In this document: positions 1 through 8,124 of the stretch, one piece after another
Layout of the letters: every line of letters begins with the position of its first letter
Numbering within the stretch: the stretch's first letter is position 1
Source of the DNA: Rhodobiaceae bacterium
GTDB taxonomy: Bacteria; Pseudomonadota; Alphaproteobacteria; Rhizobiales; Tepidamorphaceae
Assembly (NCBI GenBank): GCA_020637985.1
Contig: JACKJK010000003.1
Span: 186,001 to 250,000 of the forward strand
Length of the DNA stretch: 64,000 nucleotides
Reading direction: 5' to 3'
The notes under the pieces: generated by a model
Database searches by the model: none
The model's input: only the letters and a program-made list of their open reading frames with translations
Told to the model about the DNA's origin: nothing
Translations under genes and position numbers: made by a program

Positions 1-934
1 TGGCTGCGCCGCCCCCCGAGCAGGTGAAGCCGGCCACCCGGTTGCCTTTCGGCGCGCCCGCGATGCAGACGAATTTCAGCGTCTCCAGCAGTTCCGACGG
101 GTTCTTGACGCGGATCACGCCGCAGCGCTCGAACAGCGCGTTGTAGAGGTCGTCGGAGCCCGACAGCGAACCGGTATGACTGACCGTGAGGCTCGCCCCG
201 ATCCGTGACGAGCCGGTCTTCAGGGCAACAACCGGCACGCCGCGGTCGAGCGCCTTCAGGCAGGCGGCCTCGAAGGCATGCACATCGTGCAAGCCCTCGA
301 TGTGGATACCGATGGCGCGCACGCACCTGTGGTCGGCGAGGTGGTCGATGAAGTCCTCGATCCCCAGCACCGACTGGTTGCCACCGGAGATCATGTGGGT
401 GAGCGGCAGCGAGCGCTGTGCCATGGTGATGTCCGACGACAGCATCCCCGACTGAGTGATGATCGCCGCACCCCAGCCGGGACTTGAGCCGCCATGCGCG
501 AAGGGCCATAGCGCTGCATTGTCGAGGTAGTTGATCACGCCGTAGCAGTTCGGCCCGATCAGCGCCATCTCTCCCGTCGCCGCGATGAGCTGGCGCTCGA
601 GTTCCTCTCCCCCGGCGCCGGCCTCGCGGAAGCCGGCCGTGTAGCAGACGATGCCGCCGGCACCCATTGCTGCGAGGTCTCGCACCGTCTCGACCGCGGC
701 AGCGGGCGGAATGGCGAGGAACACCGCGTCGGGGGCTTCCGGCAGGTCCTGCACGCTGCGGAAACAGCCGTGCCCGCCGATGGCGTCGCGGTGCGGATTG
801 ACCGGCCAGATGCCCCCGGCAAACCCTCGCCGTATAGCCTCGCCAACGGCCACCGCCGCATCGCGCCCGCCGATGAAGGCGATGTGCCGGGGCGACAGCA
901 GCCGGTCTAGGTTGAGGCGCCGTTCGGGCGTCAT
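1..934 (-). CDS. NDP-forming acyl-CoA synthetase (acetate--CoA ligase family), 3' end cut by window edge
   Basis: The readable N-terminal 311 residues start MTPERRLNLDRLLSPRHIAF and run off the left edge. A CoA-binding Rossmann domain (residues about 11-110, with IAFIGGRD) is followed by a succinyl-CoA-ligase-like domain (about 145-290). The SHTGSLSG motif carries the histidine expected to be phosphorylated in this family. Known members activate a carboxylic acid with ATP and CoA through a phosphohistidine; they are unrelated to the AMP-forming CaiC type. The start overlaps the acyl-CoA dehydrogenase stop as ATGA, so it is the last visible gene of the 6.9 kb-leftward operon. The likely role, inferred from context, is activation of the imported acid before dehydrogenation. 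Substrate unknown. The family call is firm; the ATP-grasp half should lie outside the window. Confidence 0.85.
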   Translation of the reverse strand, partial: MTPERRLNLDRLLSPRHIAFIGGRDAAVAVGEAIRRGFAGGIWPVNPHRDAIGGHGCFRSVQDLPEAPDAVFLAIPPAAAVETVRDLAAMGAGGIVCYTAGFREAGAGGEELERQLIAATGEMALIGPNCYGVINYLDNAALWPFAHGGSSPGWGAAIITQSGMLSSDITMAQRSLPLTHMISGGNQSVLGIEDFIDHLADHRCVRAIGIHIEGLHDVHAFEAACLKALDRGVPVVALKTGSSRIGASLTVSHTGSLSGSDDLYNALFERCGVIRVKNPSELLETLKFVCIAGAPKGNRVAGFTCSGGGAA

Positions 935-2091
935 GCGCCGAGCGGCCTGAGGATCGCGCGCGTGATGATGTGGCGCTGGATTTCCGAGGTGCCGTCCCAG
1001 ATCCGCTCGATGCGGCTGTCGCGCCACAGCCGGTGAACCGGCAGTTCCTCCATCAGCCCCATGCCGCCGTAGATCTGCACGGTCTCGTCGGCGACGCGGT
1101 TCAGCATTTCCGAGCAATAGACCTTCACCATCGCGGCGTCCTCGTCGCGCATCACGCCGGCATCGGCGCGGCGCACCGCGTCGGCGACGAGGAGTTCCCC
1201 CGTGCGCAGCCCGATCGCCATGTCCGCCAGCCGGAACCCGGTTGCCTGGAAGCGGCCGATGGGCTGGCCAAACTGCTTGCGGTTCGCTGCCCACTCGACC
1301 GCGAGTTCCATCAATCGCTCCGCCTTGCCGCAGCACGATGCGCCGATCCACACGCGGCCCATGCCGAGCCACTTGCCGGCGAGCTCGAATCCGCGTCCCT
1401 CCTCACCGAGGATCTGCTCAGGCCCCAGCCGCACGCCGTCGAACAGCAGCTCGTAAGTCTTGTAGCCGCGGTTTGAGACGCACTTGGTGCCTTCGCGAAA
1501 GGTCACGCCCGTCATGTCGCGGTCGACGAGGAAGGCGGTTACCCGCTTGCGCGGCCCGCTCTTCGTCTCGTCGATGCCGGTGGTAGCGAAGACGATGGCG
1601 AAATCGGCCATCGTCGGCGCGGAGATGAAGTGCTTCATGCCGTCGAGCACCCAGTCGTCGCCGTCGCGCCGCGCCCGCGTCGTCATGCCCATCGCGTCCG
1701 ATCCCGCGCCGGGTTCCGTCAGCGCGAACAGCTCGCGCTTATCTCCGCTGACGCACGGCATCAGGTATTTCTCGACCTGCTCGCCTTCGCAGGCCAGCAG
1801 CAGCTCCGTCGGTCGCGCCGCCCACGAATGCAGCGCATGGCTGGTGCGGCCGAACTCGCGCTCGATGATCGCCATCTGCGCGTAGGTCAGCCCGCCGCCG
1901 CCGACGCGCTCGGGCAGGTTGGCCGCGAACAGCCCGAGCTCCTTCGACTTGGCCTCGATCGCGCGCCCGATGTTCTCCGGCACTTCGCCGGTACGGTCGA
2001 CGAGGTTCTCGTGCGGAATGACCTCGTTGTCGATGAAGGCACGCACGGTTGTGCGCAGCAGTTCGTCTTCGTGCGACAGGGCGATGTTCAT
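931..2091 (-). CDS. acyl-CoA dehydrogenase
   Basis: A 386-residue FAD flavoenzyme of normal ACAD length, starting MNIALSHEDELLRTTVRAF. It has the N-terminal helical domain, the middle beta domain with LTEPGAGSDAMG, and the C-terminal helical domain with RKQFGQPIGRFQ and YGGMGLMEELPVHRLWRD. It should introduce the alpha,beta double bond into an acyl-CoA. The motif that holds the catalytic glutamate in medium-chain ACADs (EGTS) reads WDGTSEIQ here, so aspartate occupies that position; this occurs in some ACAD subfamilies and may shift specificity. The start overlaps the upstream permease stop by one base (TGATG). Context suggests a CaiA-like step on the substrate brought in by the adjacent transporter; electron acceptor and substrate are not evident. 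Confidence 0.9.
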   Translation of the reverse strand: MNIALSHEDELLRTTVRAFIDNEVIPHENLVDRTGEVPENIGRAIEAKSKELGLFAANLPERVGGGGLTYAQMAIIEREFGRTSHALHSWAARPTELLLACEGEQVEKYLMPCVSGDKRELFALTEPGAGSDAMGMTTRARRDGDDWVLDGMKHFISAPTMADFAIVFATTGIDETKSGPRKRVTAFLVDRDMTGVTFREGTKCVSNRGYKTYELLFDGVRLGPEQILGEEGRGFELAGKWLGMGRVWIGASCCGKAERLMELAVEWAANRKQFGQPIGRFQATGFRLADMAIGLRTGELLVADAVRRADAGVMRDEDAAMVKVYCSEMLNRVADETVQIYGGMGLMEELPVHRLWRDSRIERIWDGTSEIQRHIITRAILRPLGA

Positions 2092-2897
2092 CAGGCTTCT
2101 CCGGGACTGGCGGAAGCGCGGTGGCGGCGCGCGATCAGCGACTGGGCGAGGAAGAAGATCAGGGTGATCGAGATCAGCACGACGGCGGCGGCCGCAACGG
2201 TCGGGTCGGTGTTCTCGCGAATGCCGTTCCACATCCGGCGTGGCAGCGTGTAGACAGAGAATTTCGAGATGAACAGGGTCACCACGATCTCGTCCCACGA
2301 CGCGATGAAGGCGAAGATCGCGCCCGCCAGCACGCCGGGCCGGATCGACGGCAGGATCACCCGCCGCATCGTCGTCCATTGCGACGCGCCCAGACTGCGC
2401 GAGGCCTGCTCCAGGCGCGGGTCGAACCCGGCAAGCGACGTCGAGACGGTGATGAGAACCAGCGGACTGGCAAGCACCGTGTGGGCGAGGATCAGCCCCG
2501 CATATGTATCGATCAGGCCCATCGGAACGAACAGCCGGTAGAAGGCCATCGCCGATATGATCGGCGGCACCACGAGAGGCAGCAGCAGGAAGGCGCGCAC
2601 GGCTTCGCCGAGCCGCGACGCGACACGCCACAGGCCGATCGCACAGGCGGTGCCGAGCGCGGTGGCGAGCGCCGACGTTGCAAGCGCGATCACCGCGCTC
2701 TGCCAGAAGCTCGACAGCCATTCCTCGCTGGTGAAGAGCTTGTCGAAATGGCGCAGCGAATATTCGCCCTTCGGCATCGACAGGAAGCCCTTCGGTGTCA
2801 GCGACACGGGAAGCGCGATCAGGGCCGGCGCCACGAGGAACAGCAGCAGCAACCAGGCCCAGTAGCGGTTCAGCGCTTCGGCAAGGCCCTTCCTCAT
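2091..2897 (-). CDS. ABC importer permease (PotC type)
   Basis: A 268-residue inner-membrane protein with six predicted hydrophobic segments. The EAA-loop region LEQASRSLGASQWTTMRRV couples it to the ATPase, and the C-terminal pattern is typical of spermidine/putrescine-type permeases (SWDEIVVTLFIS). The start MRKGLAEALNRYWAWL overlaps the preceding permease stop as ATGA, and its own stop overlaps the acyl-CoA dehydrogenase start. It forms a heterodimeric channel with the 2894-3745 product, energised by the ATPase at 5027-6031 and fed by the binding protein at 3846-4955. Transport of a cationic or zwitterionic amine is inferred from family and neighbours. Confidence 0.9.
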   Translation of the reverse strand: MRKGLAEALNRYWAWLLLLFLVAPALIALPVSLTPKGFLSMPKGEYSLRHFDKLFTSEEWLSSFWQSAVIALATSALATALGTACAIGLWRVASRLGEAVRAFLLLPLVVPPIISAMAFYRLFVPMGLIDTYAGLILAHTVLASPLVLITVSTSLAGFDPRLEQASRSLGASQWTTMRRVILPSIRPGVLAGAIFAFIASWDEIVVTLFISKFSVYTLPRRMWNGIRENTDPTVAAAAVVLISITLIFFLAQSLIARRHRASASPGEA

Positions 2898-3745
2898 GCC
2901 CTGGCCCCGCCGAAGATCGTCGACAGCTTCATGAAGCGCGACATGACGAAGAGCAGGCCGAGCACGCCGAAGAGCATGAGCGCCGCCAGCATCGCCGCCG
3001 TCCCCCAGCGCAGTGTCACCAGGATCTGCACCGAGATGTATTCGGCCACCATCAGCACCTTGCCGCCGCCCAGGATCGCCGGCGTCACGTAGAAGCCGAG
3101 CGACAGGATGAAGACCAGCAGCGAGGCCGCGACAAGACCGGGCCTGGTCAGCGGCAGGTAGACCCGCCAGAAGGTCTGGCTGCCCGTCGCTCCCAGGCTG
3201 CGCGAGGCCGAGACCAGGCGCGTGTCGATGGTCTGCATCGACGCCAGCAACGGCAGCACGGCATAGGGGATCATGTAGTGGACCATGCCGATCAGCACGC
3301 CCAGTTCGTTGCGCATGAATTCGATCGGCTGCGAGATGATGCCGATGCCCGCCAGCGCCTCGTTCACCAGCCCCTTGCGGCCCAGCAGCATCAGCCACGA
3401 GAAGGTGCGCACCAGCACCGAGATCCAGAACGAGACGAGCACCAGGCTCAGCATCCAGTTGCGGTCGCGCCGCACGCCATGGACCATCGCGTAGGCGATC
3501 GAGTAGCCGAACGCGACGGAGAACAGCGTCGTGATCGCGCAGACACGCAGGGTCGTCCAGAGGATGCGCGCAAGGCTGTCGGAGGTCATCAGCGCAGCGT
3601 AGTTGCCGAGCCCCGGCTCCGGGTCGGTCACGCTCAGCCGCAGGATGTCGACGATGGGGCCCAGGAACAGGGCGACCACCAGTGCCAGGAACGGCAGCAC
3701 GAGAAGCCATCCGCTGCCGATGCGTGCGAGGGGTGAACCGTTCAT
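2894..3745 (-). CDS. ABC importer permease (PotB type)
   Basis: A 283-residue inner-membrane permease starting MNGSPLARIGSGWLLVLPF. It has a short cytoplasmic N-terminus, about six membrane segments and the EAA-like loop LVSASRSLGATGSQTFWRV. PotB-type proteins pair with PotC-type ones, matching the next gene, which starts within its stop codon. It is separated from the upstream binding-protein gene by 100 bp holding two strong hairpins, which probably lower its expression relative to the binding protein. Compound not determinable from sequence; a polyamine- or betaine-like solute is most likely for the family. Confidence 0.9.
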   Translation of the reverse strand: MNGSPLARIGSGWLLVLPFLALVVALFLGPIVDILRLSVTDPEPGLGNYAALMTSDSLARILWTTLRVCAITTLFSVAFGYSIAYAMVHGVRRDRNWMLSLVLVSFWISVLVRTFSWLMLLGRKGLVNEALAGIGIISQPIEFMRNELGVLIGMVHYMIPYAVLPLLASMQTIDTRLVSASRSLGATGSQTFWRVYLPLTRPGLVAASLLVFILSLGFYVTPAILGGGKVLMVAEYISVQILVTLRWGTAAMLAALMLFGVLGLLFVMSRFMKLSTIFGGARA

Positions 3746-3772
3746 CTCAGCGCGTCCATTGCCGGGGAGGGT

Positions 3773-3837
3773 GGGGCGGGCCTAAAGGTCCGCCCCCGAT
3801 GCCCGCGCCCGGCGGCGCCAGTGATGCGCCGCCGGGC
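3773..3837 (-). terminator. two tandem hairpins between binding-protein and permease genes
   Basis: Two inverted repeats lie just after the binding-protein stop. The stronger has perfect 12-base arms (3807-3818 and 3826-3837) and a 7-base loop. The second pairs 3773-3782 with 3787-3796 around a 4-base loop with one G-T wobble. Neither is followed by a clear T run on the minus strand. They therefore look like attenuators or mRNA 3'-end stabilisers rather than full terminators, which is common after periplasmic binding-protein genes. Confidence 0.65.
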
Positions 3838-3845
3838 TTCCAGGG

Positions 3846-4955
3846 TCAGGAGATCGCATCCAGGAAGGCGTTGACGGCATCGCCGCCCTTTTCGCCCCAC
3901 CACACCGGATCGTTGTAGACGATCTTGTCGATGTTCTGCGCCGAGGTGATCGCGTAGGGCTGCAGGTCCGCCGGGATCTGGGCGAAGGCTTCCGGGTTGG
4001 AAGGGGTCATGCCGAGGCAGCTGAGCAGGGTGAGCTGCGCCGGCACGGACTGGGCGGTGGCGATGAACTTCATCACGGCCTCGCGGCCCGCAGGGTTGCC
4101 CTTCGGCACGATATAGGCGCCGGGCATGGCGATGGCCTCGTTCATCACCAGCTTGTAGCGCCCGTCGGTGTCCTTCTCGATGCCGCGGCCGCGGTTTTGC
4201 CAGACCATGCACATCGCGACCTCGCCGTTGACGACCATCGAATGCGCCTCCGAGGCCGAGCCCCAGTAGATGCTGTCGTCCTTGATCGACTTGATCTTGG
4301 CGAGCGAGCGATCCATGTCGAGCGGGTACAGCGCGTCCTTGGCCACGCCGTCGGCGATCAGGGCTGCTTCGAGCGAGCCGTTGGCCCACTTGTAGAGCGA
4401 GCGCTTGCCGGGGAACTTCTTGGTGTCGAAGAAGTCGGCCCAGCCGGTCGGCGGGTTGTCGCCGAACGCCTTGGTGTCATACACGAAGGCATATCCGTAC
4501 AGGATGATCGAGGTGCCGTACTCGAGCGCATAGCGGTCAATGGTACGGTCCTTGGAGACGACGCCGTAGTCGATCGCCTCGAGATGGCCGGACGCACCCA
4601 GCGCCACGGCGTCGAACAGGTCGGCGTCGCACACGTCCGCGGTCACCTTGCCGCTGTCGACCATCTCCTTGATCTTGCCCTGCAGCGGGCCGGAGGTGTC
4701 GAACTTCAGGTCCATTCCGGTTTCCGCCTTGAACGGCGCGCCGATGGCCTCGCCGTGGCATTGCTCGGCCTGGCCGCCCCAGTTCCACATGACGATTTCG
4801 TTGGCCGCGGCTTCCGCGTCGCCCGTCAGCACCGCCTGCGTCGCAACGCCGGCCATGCCGCACAGGATCAGGAAGGTACGCCGGTCCATCCGGCCTTCCT
4901 TGAACGCGACTGCGCCTTCCGCGAGCGTCTCGCGCATGAATCCCTTGTCGTTCAT
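3846..4955 (-). CDS. extracellular solute-binding protein of a PotD-like importer, Tat-type signal
   Basis: A 369-residue protein starting MNDKGFMRETLAEGAVAFKE. An unusual 22-residue N-terminal extension precedes a twin-arginine-like signal (RMDRRTFLILCGMAGVA), so export by Tat is likely. The mature part begins near NEIVMWNWGGQAE, the usual opening of spermidine/putrescine-type binding proteins. The start is well placed behind AGGAGGAACGGAA. It captures the solute in the periplasm for the two downstream permeases. It is preceded in the operon by the ATPase gene (71 bp away) and followed by tandem hairpins. Ligand unknown; the association with acyl-CoA and beta-keto acid enzymes suggests a betaine or amino acid rather than a true polyamine. 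Confidence 0.9.
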   Translation of the reverse strand: MNDKGFMRETLAEGAVAFKEGRMDRRTFLILCGMAGVATQAVLTGDAEAAANEIVMWNWGGQAEQCHGEAIGAPFKAETGMDLKFDTSGPLQGKIKEMVDSGKVTADVCDADLFDAVALGASGHLEAIDYGVVSKDRTIDRYALEYGTSIILYGYAFVYDTKAFGDNPPTGWADFFDTKKFPGKRSLYKWANGSLEAALIADGVAKDALYPLDMDRSLAKIKSIKDDSIYWGSASEAHSMVVNGEVAMCMVWQNRGRGIEKDTDGRYKLVMNEAIAMPGAYIVPKGNPAGREAVMKFIATAQSVPAQLTLLSCLGMTPSNPEAFAQIPADLQPYAITSAQNIDKIVYNDPVWWGEKGGDAVNAFLDAIS

Positions 4956-5026
4956 TTCCGTTCCTCCTGGTTGTCGGGCTTTCCGCCCGGTTGTTCGCGG
5001 GGCCATCCTCCCTCCCGCGTGGACTT

Positions 5027-6031
5027 TCAGTTGTCTTCCAGCCTCACTGCCGCGCCGTCGGGCCAGCTGAGGTCGACCTCGGTGCCCACCGCGATCGGCT
5101 CGCCCGCGCGCCAGGCGTCGACGTCGACCTCGATCGTGTCCATGCCCACCACGGAGACGTCGTATTTCAGGAACGAGCCGAAATAGGTCGCGTTGCGCAC
5201 GGTTCCGGCGAGCCTGTTCGCCCCCTTGCCCTTGCCCCTGGGGGCGATGTCGATCTTCTCCGGCCGCAGCGCATGCAGTGCGCCGTTCGCCGTCAGGAAA
5301 TTCGACTTGCCGAGAAAACCTGCCGCGAATGCGGTGCGGGGCCGCTGGTAGAGTTCCTGCGGGGTGCCGATCTGCTCGATGCGTCCGTTCTGCATGATCA
5401 CGATCCGGTCGGACATCGACAGCGCTTCTTCCTGGTCGTGCGTGACGTAGACGAAGGTGGTTCCGACGCGCTGGTGAATGTCCTTGAGCTGCGCCTGCAC
5501 CTCGATGCGCAGCTTCTTGTCGAGCGCGCCCAGCGGCTCGTCGAGCAGCAGCACGGGCGGGGCGAAGCACAGCGCGCGCGCCAGCGCCACACGCTGCTGC
5601 TGGCCCCCGGACAGCTGCCGGGGCAGGCGATGCGCGAACTCCTGCAGCTGGACGAGGTCCAGCATCTCGCCGACGCGCCGCTCGATCTCCGCCTTCGGCC
5701 GTCTGCGCACGTCGAGCGGATAGGCGATGTTCTGGTGCACGCTCATGTGCGGAAACAGCGCGTAGCCCTGGAACACCATGCCGAAGTTGCGCCTTTCTGG
5801 CGGCACCGCGGCGATGGAACTGCCGTCGAGCAGGATGTCGCCCCCGGTGATGTCGAGGAACCCGGCGATCATCATCAGCAGTGTCGTCTTGCCCGACCCC
5901 GACGGGCCCAGCAGCGTCAGGAACTCCCCGCGCTGGATGTCCAGGTTGACGTTGTCTGCCGCGGTGAAGCTGCCGAAGCGCTTGGTCAGGGCCTTCAGCT
6001 CGAGCCCGCCCGATGCCGCGCCGTCGCTCAT
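5027..6031 (-). CDS. ABC importer ATP-binding subunit (PotA type)
   Basis: A 334-residue ATPase starting MSDGAASGGLELKALTKRFG. It has Walker A GPSGSGKTT, the signature LSGGQQQRVALARAL, Walker B LLLDEPLGALD and the H-loop YVTHDQEEAL, then a C-terminal TOBE-like domain, the normal PotA/UgpC arrangement. The start overlaps the upstream BKACE stop as ATGA, so enzyme and transporter are co-translated. It energises the permeases at 2091-3745. The upstream start giving a longer protein was rejected because that segment is read in another frame by the BKACE gene. Confidence 0.93.
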   Translation of the reverse strand: MSDGAASGGLELKALTKRFGSFTAADNVNLDIQRGEFLTLLGPSGSGKTTLLMMIAGFLDITGGDILLDGSSIAAVPPERRNFGMVFQGYALFPHMSVHQNIAYPLDVRRRPKAEIERRVGEMLDLVQLQEFAHRLPRQLSGGQQQRVALARALCFAPPVLLLDEPLGALDKKLRIEVQAQLKDIHQRVGTTFVYVTHDQEEALSMSDRIVIMQNGRIEQIGTPQELYQRPRTAFAAGFLGKSNFLTANGALHALRPEKIDIAPRGKGKGANRLAGTVRNATYFGSFLKYDVSVVGMDTIEVDVDAWRAGEPIAVGTEVDLSWPDGAAVRLEDN

Positions 6032-6921
6032 GCCGTGTCCGCGCCCCGCAGCTTCAGCTTGTTGCGCGCTTCCTGCGGGCTCAGCACCCGCGCGCCCATC
6101 GCCTCGATGATCGTTCGCGCACGCTCGACCAGCTGCGCGTTGGTCGCCAGAACCCCGCGCGTCAGATAGATGTTGTCCTCCAGGCCGACGCGCACGTTGC
6201 CCCCGAGCGCGACCGCGGCGGCAACCATCGGCATCTGCATGCGGCTGATGCCGAAGCTGGCCCAGCTCGCGCCGGCAGGCAGCTGCGCCTTCATCGCGGC
6301 CATCGTTTCCACGGTCTGGTCCGCCCCCCAGGGGATGCCGAGGCACAGCTGGAACATCGGCGGCGCGGCGATCAGCCCCTCGTCGACCATCGCCCTGGCG
6401 AAGCGGATGTGTCCGAGGTCGAAAACCTCCAGTTCCGGCTTGACGCCCCATTCCTTCGTCAGTTGCGCCATCCTGCGCAGGATCGGCGGCGTCGAGATGT
6501 AGATCGTGTCGTCGTTGCCGAAATTCAGCGTGCCGCAGTCCAGCGAGCAGATCTCCGGCATGCAGTCGCGCACGTGCGCGAGGCGTTCGTCGGGGCCGAT
6601 CATGTCGGTGCCCGGTCCCGGCATCGACCAGTCGTCCTTCGACGGGGTCCAGTCCCCGCCCATGCCCGCCGTCAGGTTGATGACCACGTCGGTGCCGGCG
6701 TCGCGGACCCGCTCGACGACCTCGCGAAACAGCGCCGGATCGCGCGATCCCTTGCCTGTCTCGGGGTCACGGACGTGGATGTGGGCGCATGACGCCCCGG
6801 CCTTTGCCGCCTCGATGGCCTCGCGGGCAATCGCTTCGGGAGTGACCGGAACATGCGGGCTGATGTGCGTGGTGGCCCCCGCGCCGGTGACCGCACATGT
6901 CAGGACAACCTCGTAGTTCAT
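6028..6921 (-). CDS. beta-keto acid cleavage enzyme (BKACE, DUF849 family)
   Basis: A 297-residue TIM-barrel metal enzyme starting MNYEVVLTCAVTGAGATTHI. Zinc ligands expected for the family are visible as AHIHVRDP (H47, H49) and the late GLEDN motif (E248). BKACE enzymes condense a beta-keto acid with acetyl-CoA, giving acetoacetate and a new CoA ester. The 3-dehydrocarnitine-cleaving enzyme of carnitine catabolism belongs here. It is the first gene of the leftward operon, behind GGGAGGGCCGG, and divergent from a GlxA/AraC regulator, an arrangement like that of carnitine loci. With the CdhA-like dehydrogenase at 8125-9072 it could perform the last two steps of a carnitine-like pathway. The actual keto acid is unknown. 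Confidence 0.88.
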   Translation of the reverse strand: MNYEVVLTCAVTGAGATTHISPHVPVTPEAIAREAIEAAKAGASCAHIHVRDPETGKGSRDPALFREVVERVRDAGTDVVINLTAGMGGDWTPSKDDWSMPGPGTDMIGPDERLAHVRDCMPEICSLDCGTLNFGNDDTIYISTPPILRRMAQLTKEWGVKPELEVFDLGHIRFARAMVDEGLIAAPPMFQLCLGIPWGADQTVETMAAMKAQLPAGASWASFGISRMQMPMVAAAVALGGNVRVGLEDNIYLTRGVLATNAQLVERARTIIEAMGARVLSPQEARNKLKLRGADTA

Positions 6922-7005
6922 CCGGCCCTCCCATAGGTATTTTCCAATATCCTTGAGCCGGGAAACCCCTTTTCCTGCCGGAAATTCGACTGATATGATG
7001 TTGCC
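6922..7005. promoter_or_regulatory. divergent promoter region between BKACE operon and GlxA-type regulator
   Basis: An 84-bp intergenic region must carry both promoters. On the plus strand TATGAT (6994-6999) looks like a -10 box lying only six bases before the regulator ATG, which would give an almost leaderless mRNA; no good -35 box was seen. On the minus strand a GGGAGGG Shine-Dalgarno sequence precedes BKACE. Such a short shared region is a natural binding site for the adjacent AraC-type regulator. Confidence 0.4.
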
Positions 7006-8118
7006 ATGTCGGATTTACGCACTTCACCGGGCTCTCCGGCCATGCCGTCGCCACAGCGCGGTCAGGCGGCGCAGCACGTCGCGTTCCTGGTCGTGCCGCG
7101 GTTCAACCTGATGACGATGATGACCATGATCGAGGTCATGCGCATCGCCAACTACCTGGCGCCGGCACCGCTGTATTCGTGGGAGGTGCTGTCCTTCGAT
7201 GGCAGCGACATTCTTGCCTCGAACGGGTTCAGCGTGTCCGCCACGCGACCTGACGAGCGCACCCGCGGGGAGGGGATGCTCTTCGTCCTCGGCTCGTGGA
7301 ACGCCGAAAGCTACCGCAATCCGAACACGCTCGCCTGGATCCGCCGGCAGGCGCGCAGCGGCGTTCGCATATGCTCGGTGGAACTCGGCTGCTACCTGCT
7401 GGCGCGCGCCGGCGTGCTGGCGGGCAGGAAAGTGACGACCCACTGGTCGTGGGCGTCCGGCTTCGGGGAGCAGTTCGGCGATGTCTCCATGGCCGAGCAA
7501 CTGTTCACCATCGACGACAAGATCCTGACCTGTTCGGGCGGGCTGGCCGGCGTCGATCTGATGCTGCGGCTTGTCGGCGACGCGCACGGCGAGCGGCTGG
7601 CCGGAGAGATCGCCGACCAGATGCTCTATCACCCCATCCGGCCCGCAACCGCCCCCCAGCGCCGCACGATGGGACGGGGCATGGAATCCCTCGCGCCCGT
7701 GGTCCGCGAGGCGATCACGCTCATCGAGAAGAACATCGCAGAACCGCTCACCGTTCCCGGGATCGCCGCGCGTCTGGGGGTGTCCCAGCGCCAGCTGGAA
7801 CGCCAGTTCAAGACCAACATCGGCTGCACGGTCGTGCAGTTCGGACTTCTCCTGCGGCTTCAGCACGCCCGCGTCCTGCTGATCGCAACCGAAATGTCGG
7901 TGCGCGAAATCGCCACGGCATCAGGTTTCAACACGCTGTCGCACTTCGCGTTCTCGTTCAGCAAGTGCTTCGGGCGGCGGCCGTCCGAATACCGCCAGGC
8001 ATGGCCGGAAAAGGACGCGACGCCGAGCTGGCCGGGGACGCTGTCACGGTTCCTCGAGGCGCTGGAAAACCGCGGTTCGGCCAAGCCGATCCAGATCCTC
8101 AGGAAGACCAGTGGATAA
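7006..8118 (+). CDS. GlxA/CdhR-like transcriptional regulator (DJ-1/GATase1 domain plus AraC HTH)
   Basis: A 370-residue regulator. Residues about 25-200 form a DJ-1/PfpI-like sensing domain and about 230-335 an AraC-type double helix-turn-helix (VPGIAARLGVSQRQLERQFK and VREIATASGFNTLSHFAFSF). The nucleophile-elbow cysteine of true amidotransferases is replaced (SVELGCYLLA, Glu126), as in non-catalytic sensor members such as the carnitine regulator CdhR and the betaine regulator GbdR. It is divergent from the BKACE/transporter operon and convergent, 6 bp apart, with the CdhA-like gene. It probably activates one or both flanking operons when their substrate is present. Effector unknown; the family call is firm, the CdhR-like role is inference. 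Confidence 0.9.
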   Translation: MSDLRTSPGSPAMPSPQRGQAAQHVAFLVVPRFNLMTMMTMIEVMRIANYLAPAPLYSWEVLSFDGSDILASNGFSVSATRPDERTRGEGMLFVLGSWNAESYRNPNTLAWIRRQARSGVRICSVELGCYLLARAGVLAGRKVTTHWSWASGFGEQFGDVSMAEQLFTIDDKILTCSGGLAGVDLMLRLVGDAHGERLAGEIADQMLYHPIRPATAPQRRTMGRGMESLAPVVREAITLIEKNIAEPLTVPGIAARLGVSQRQLERQFKTNIGCTVVQFGLLLRLQHARVLLIATEMSVREIATASGFNTLSHFAFSFSKCFGRRPSEYRQAWPEKDATPSWPGTLSRFLEALENRGSAKPIQILRKTSG

Positions 8119-8124
8119 CCAGAG

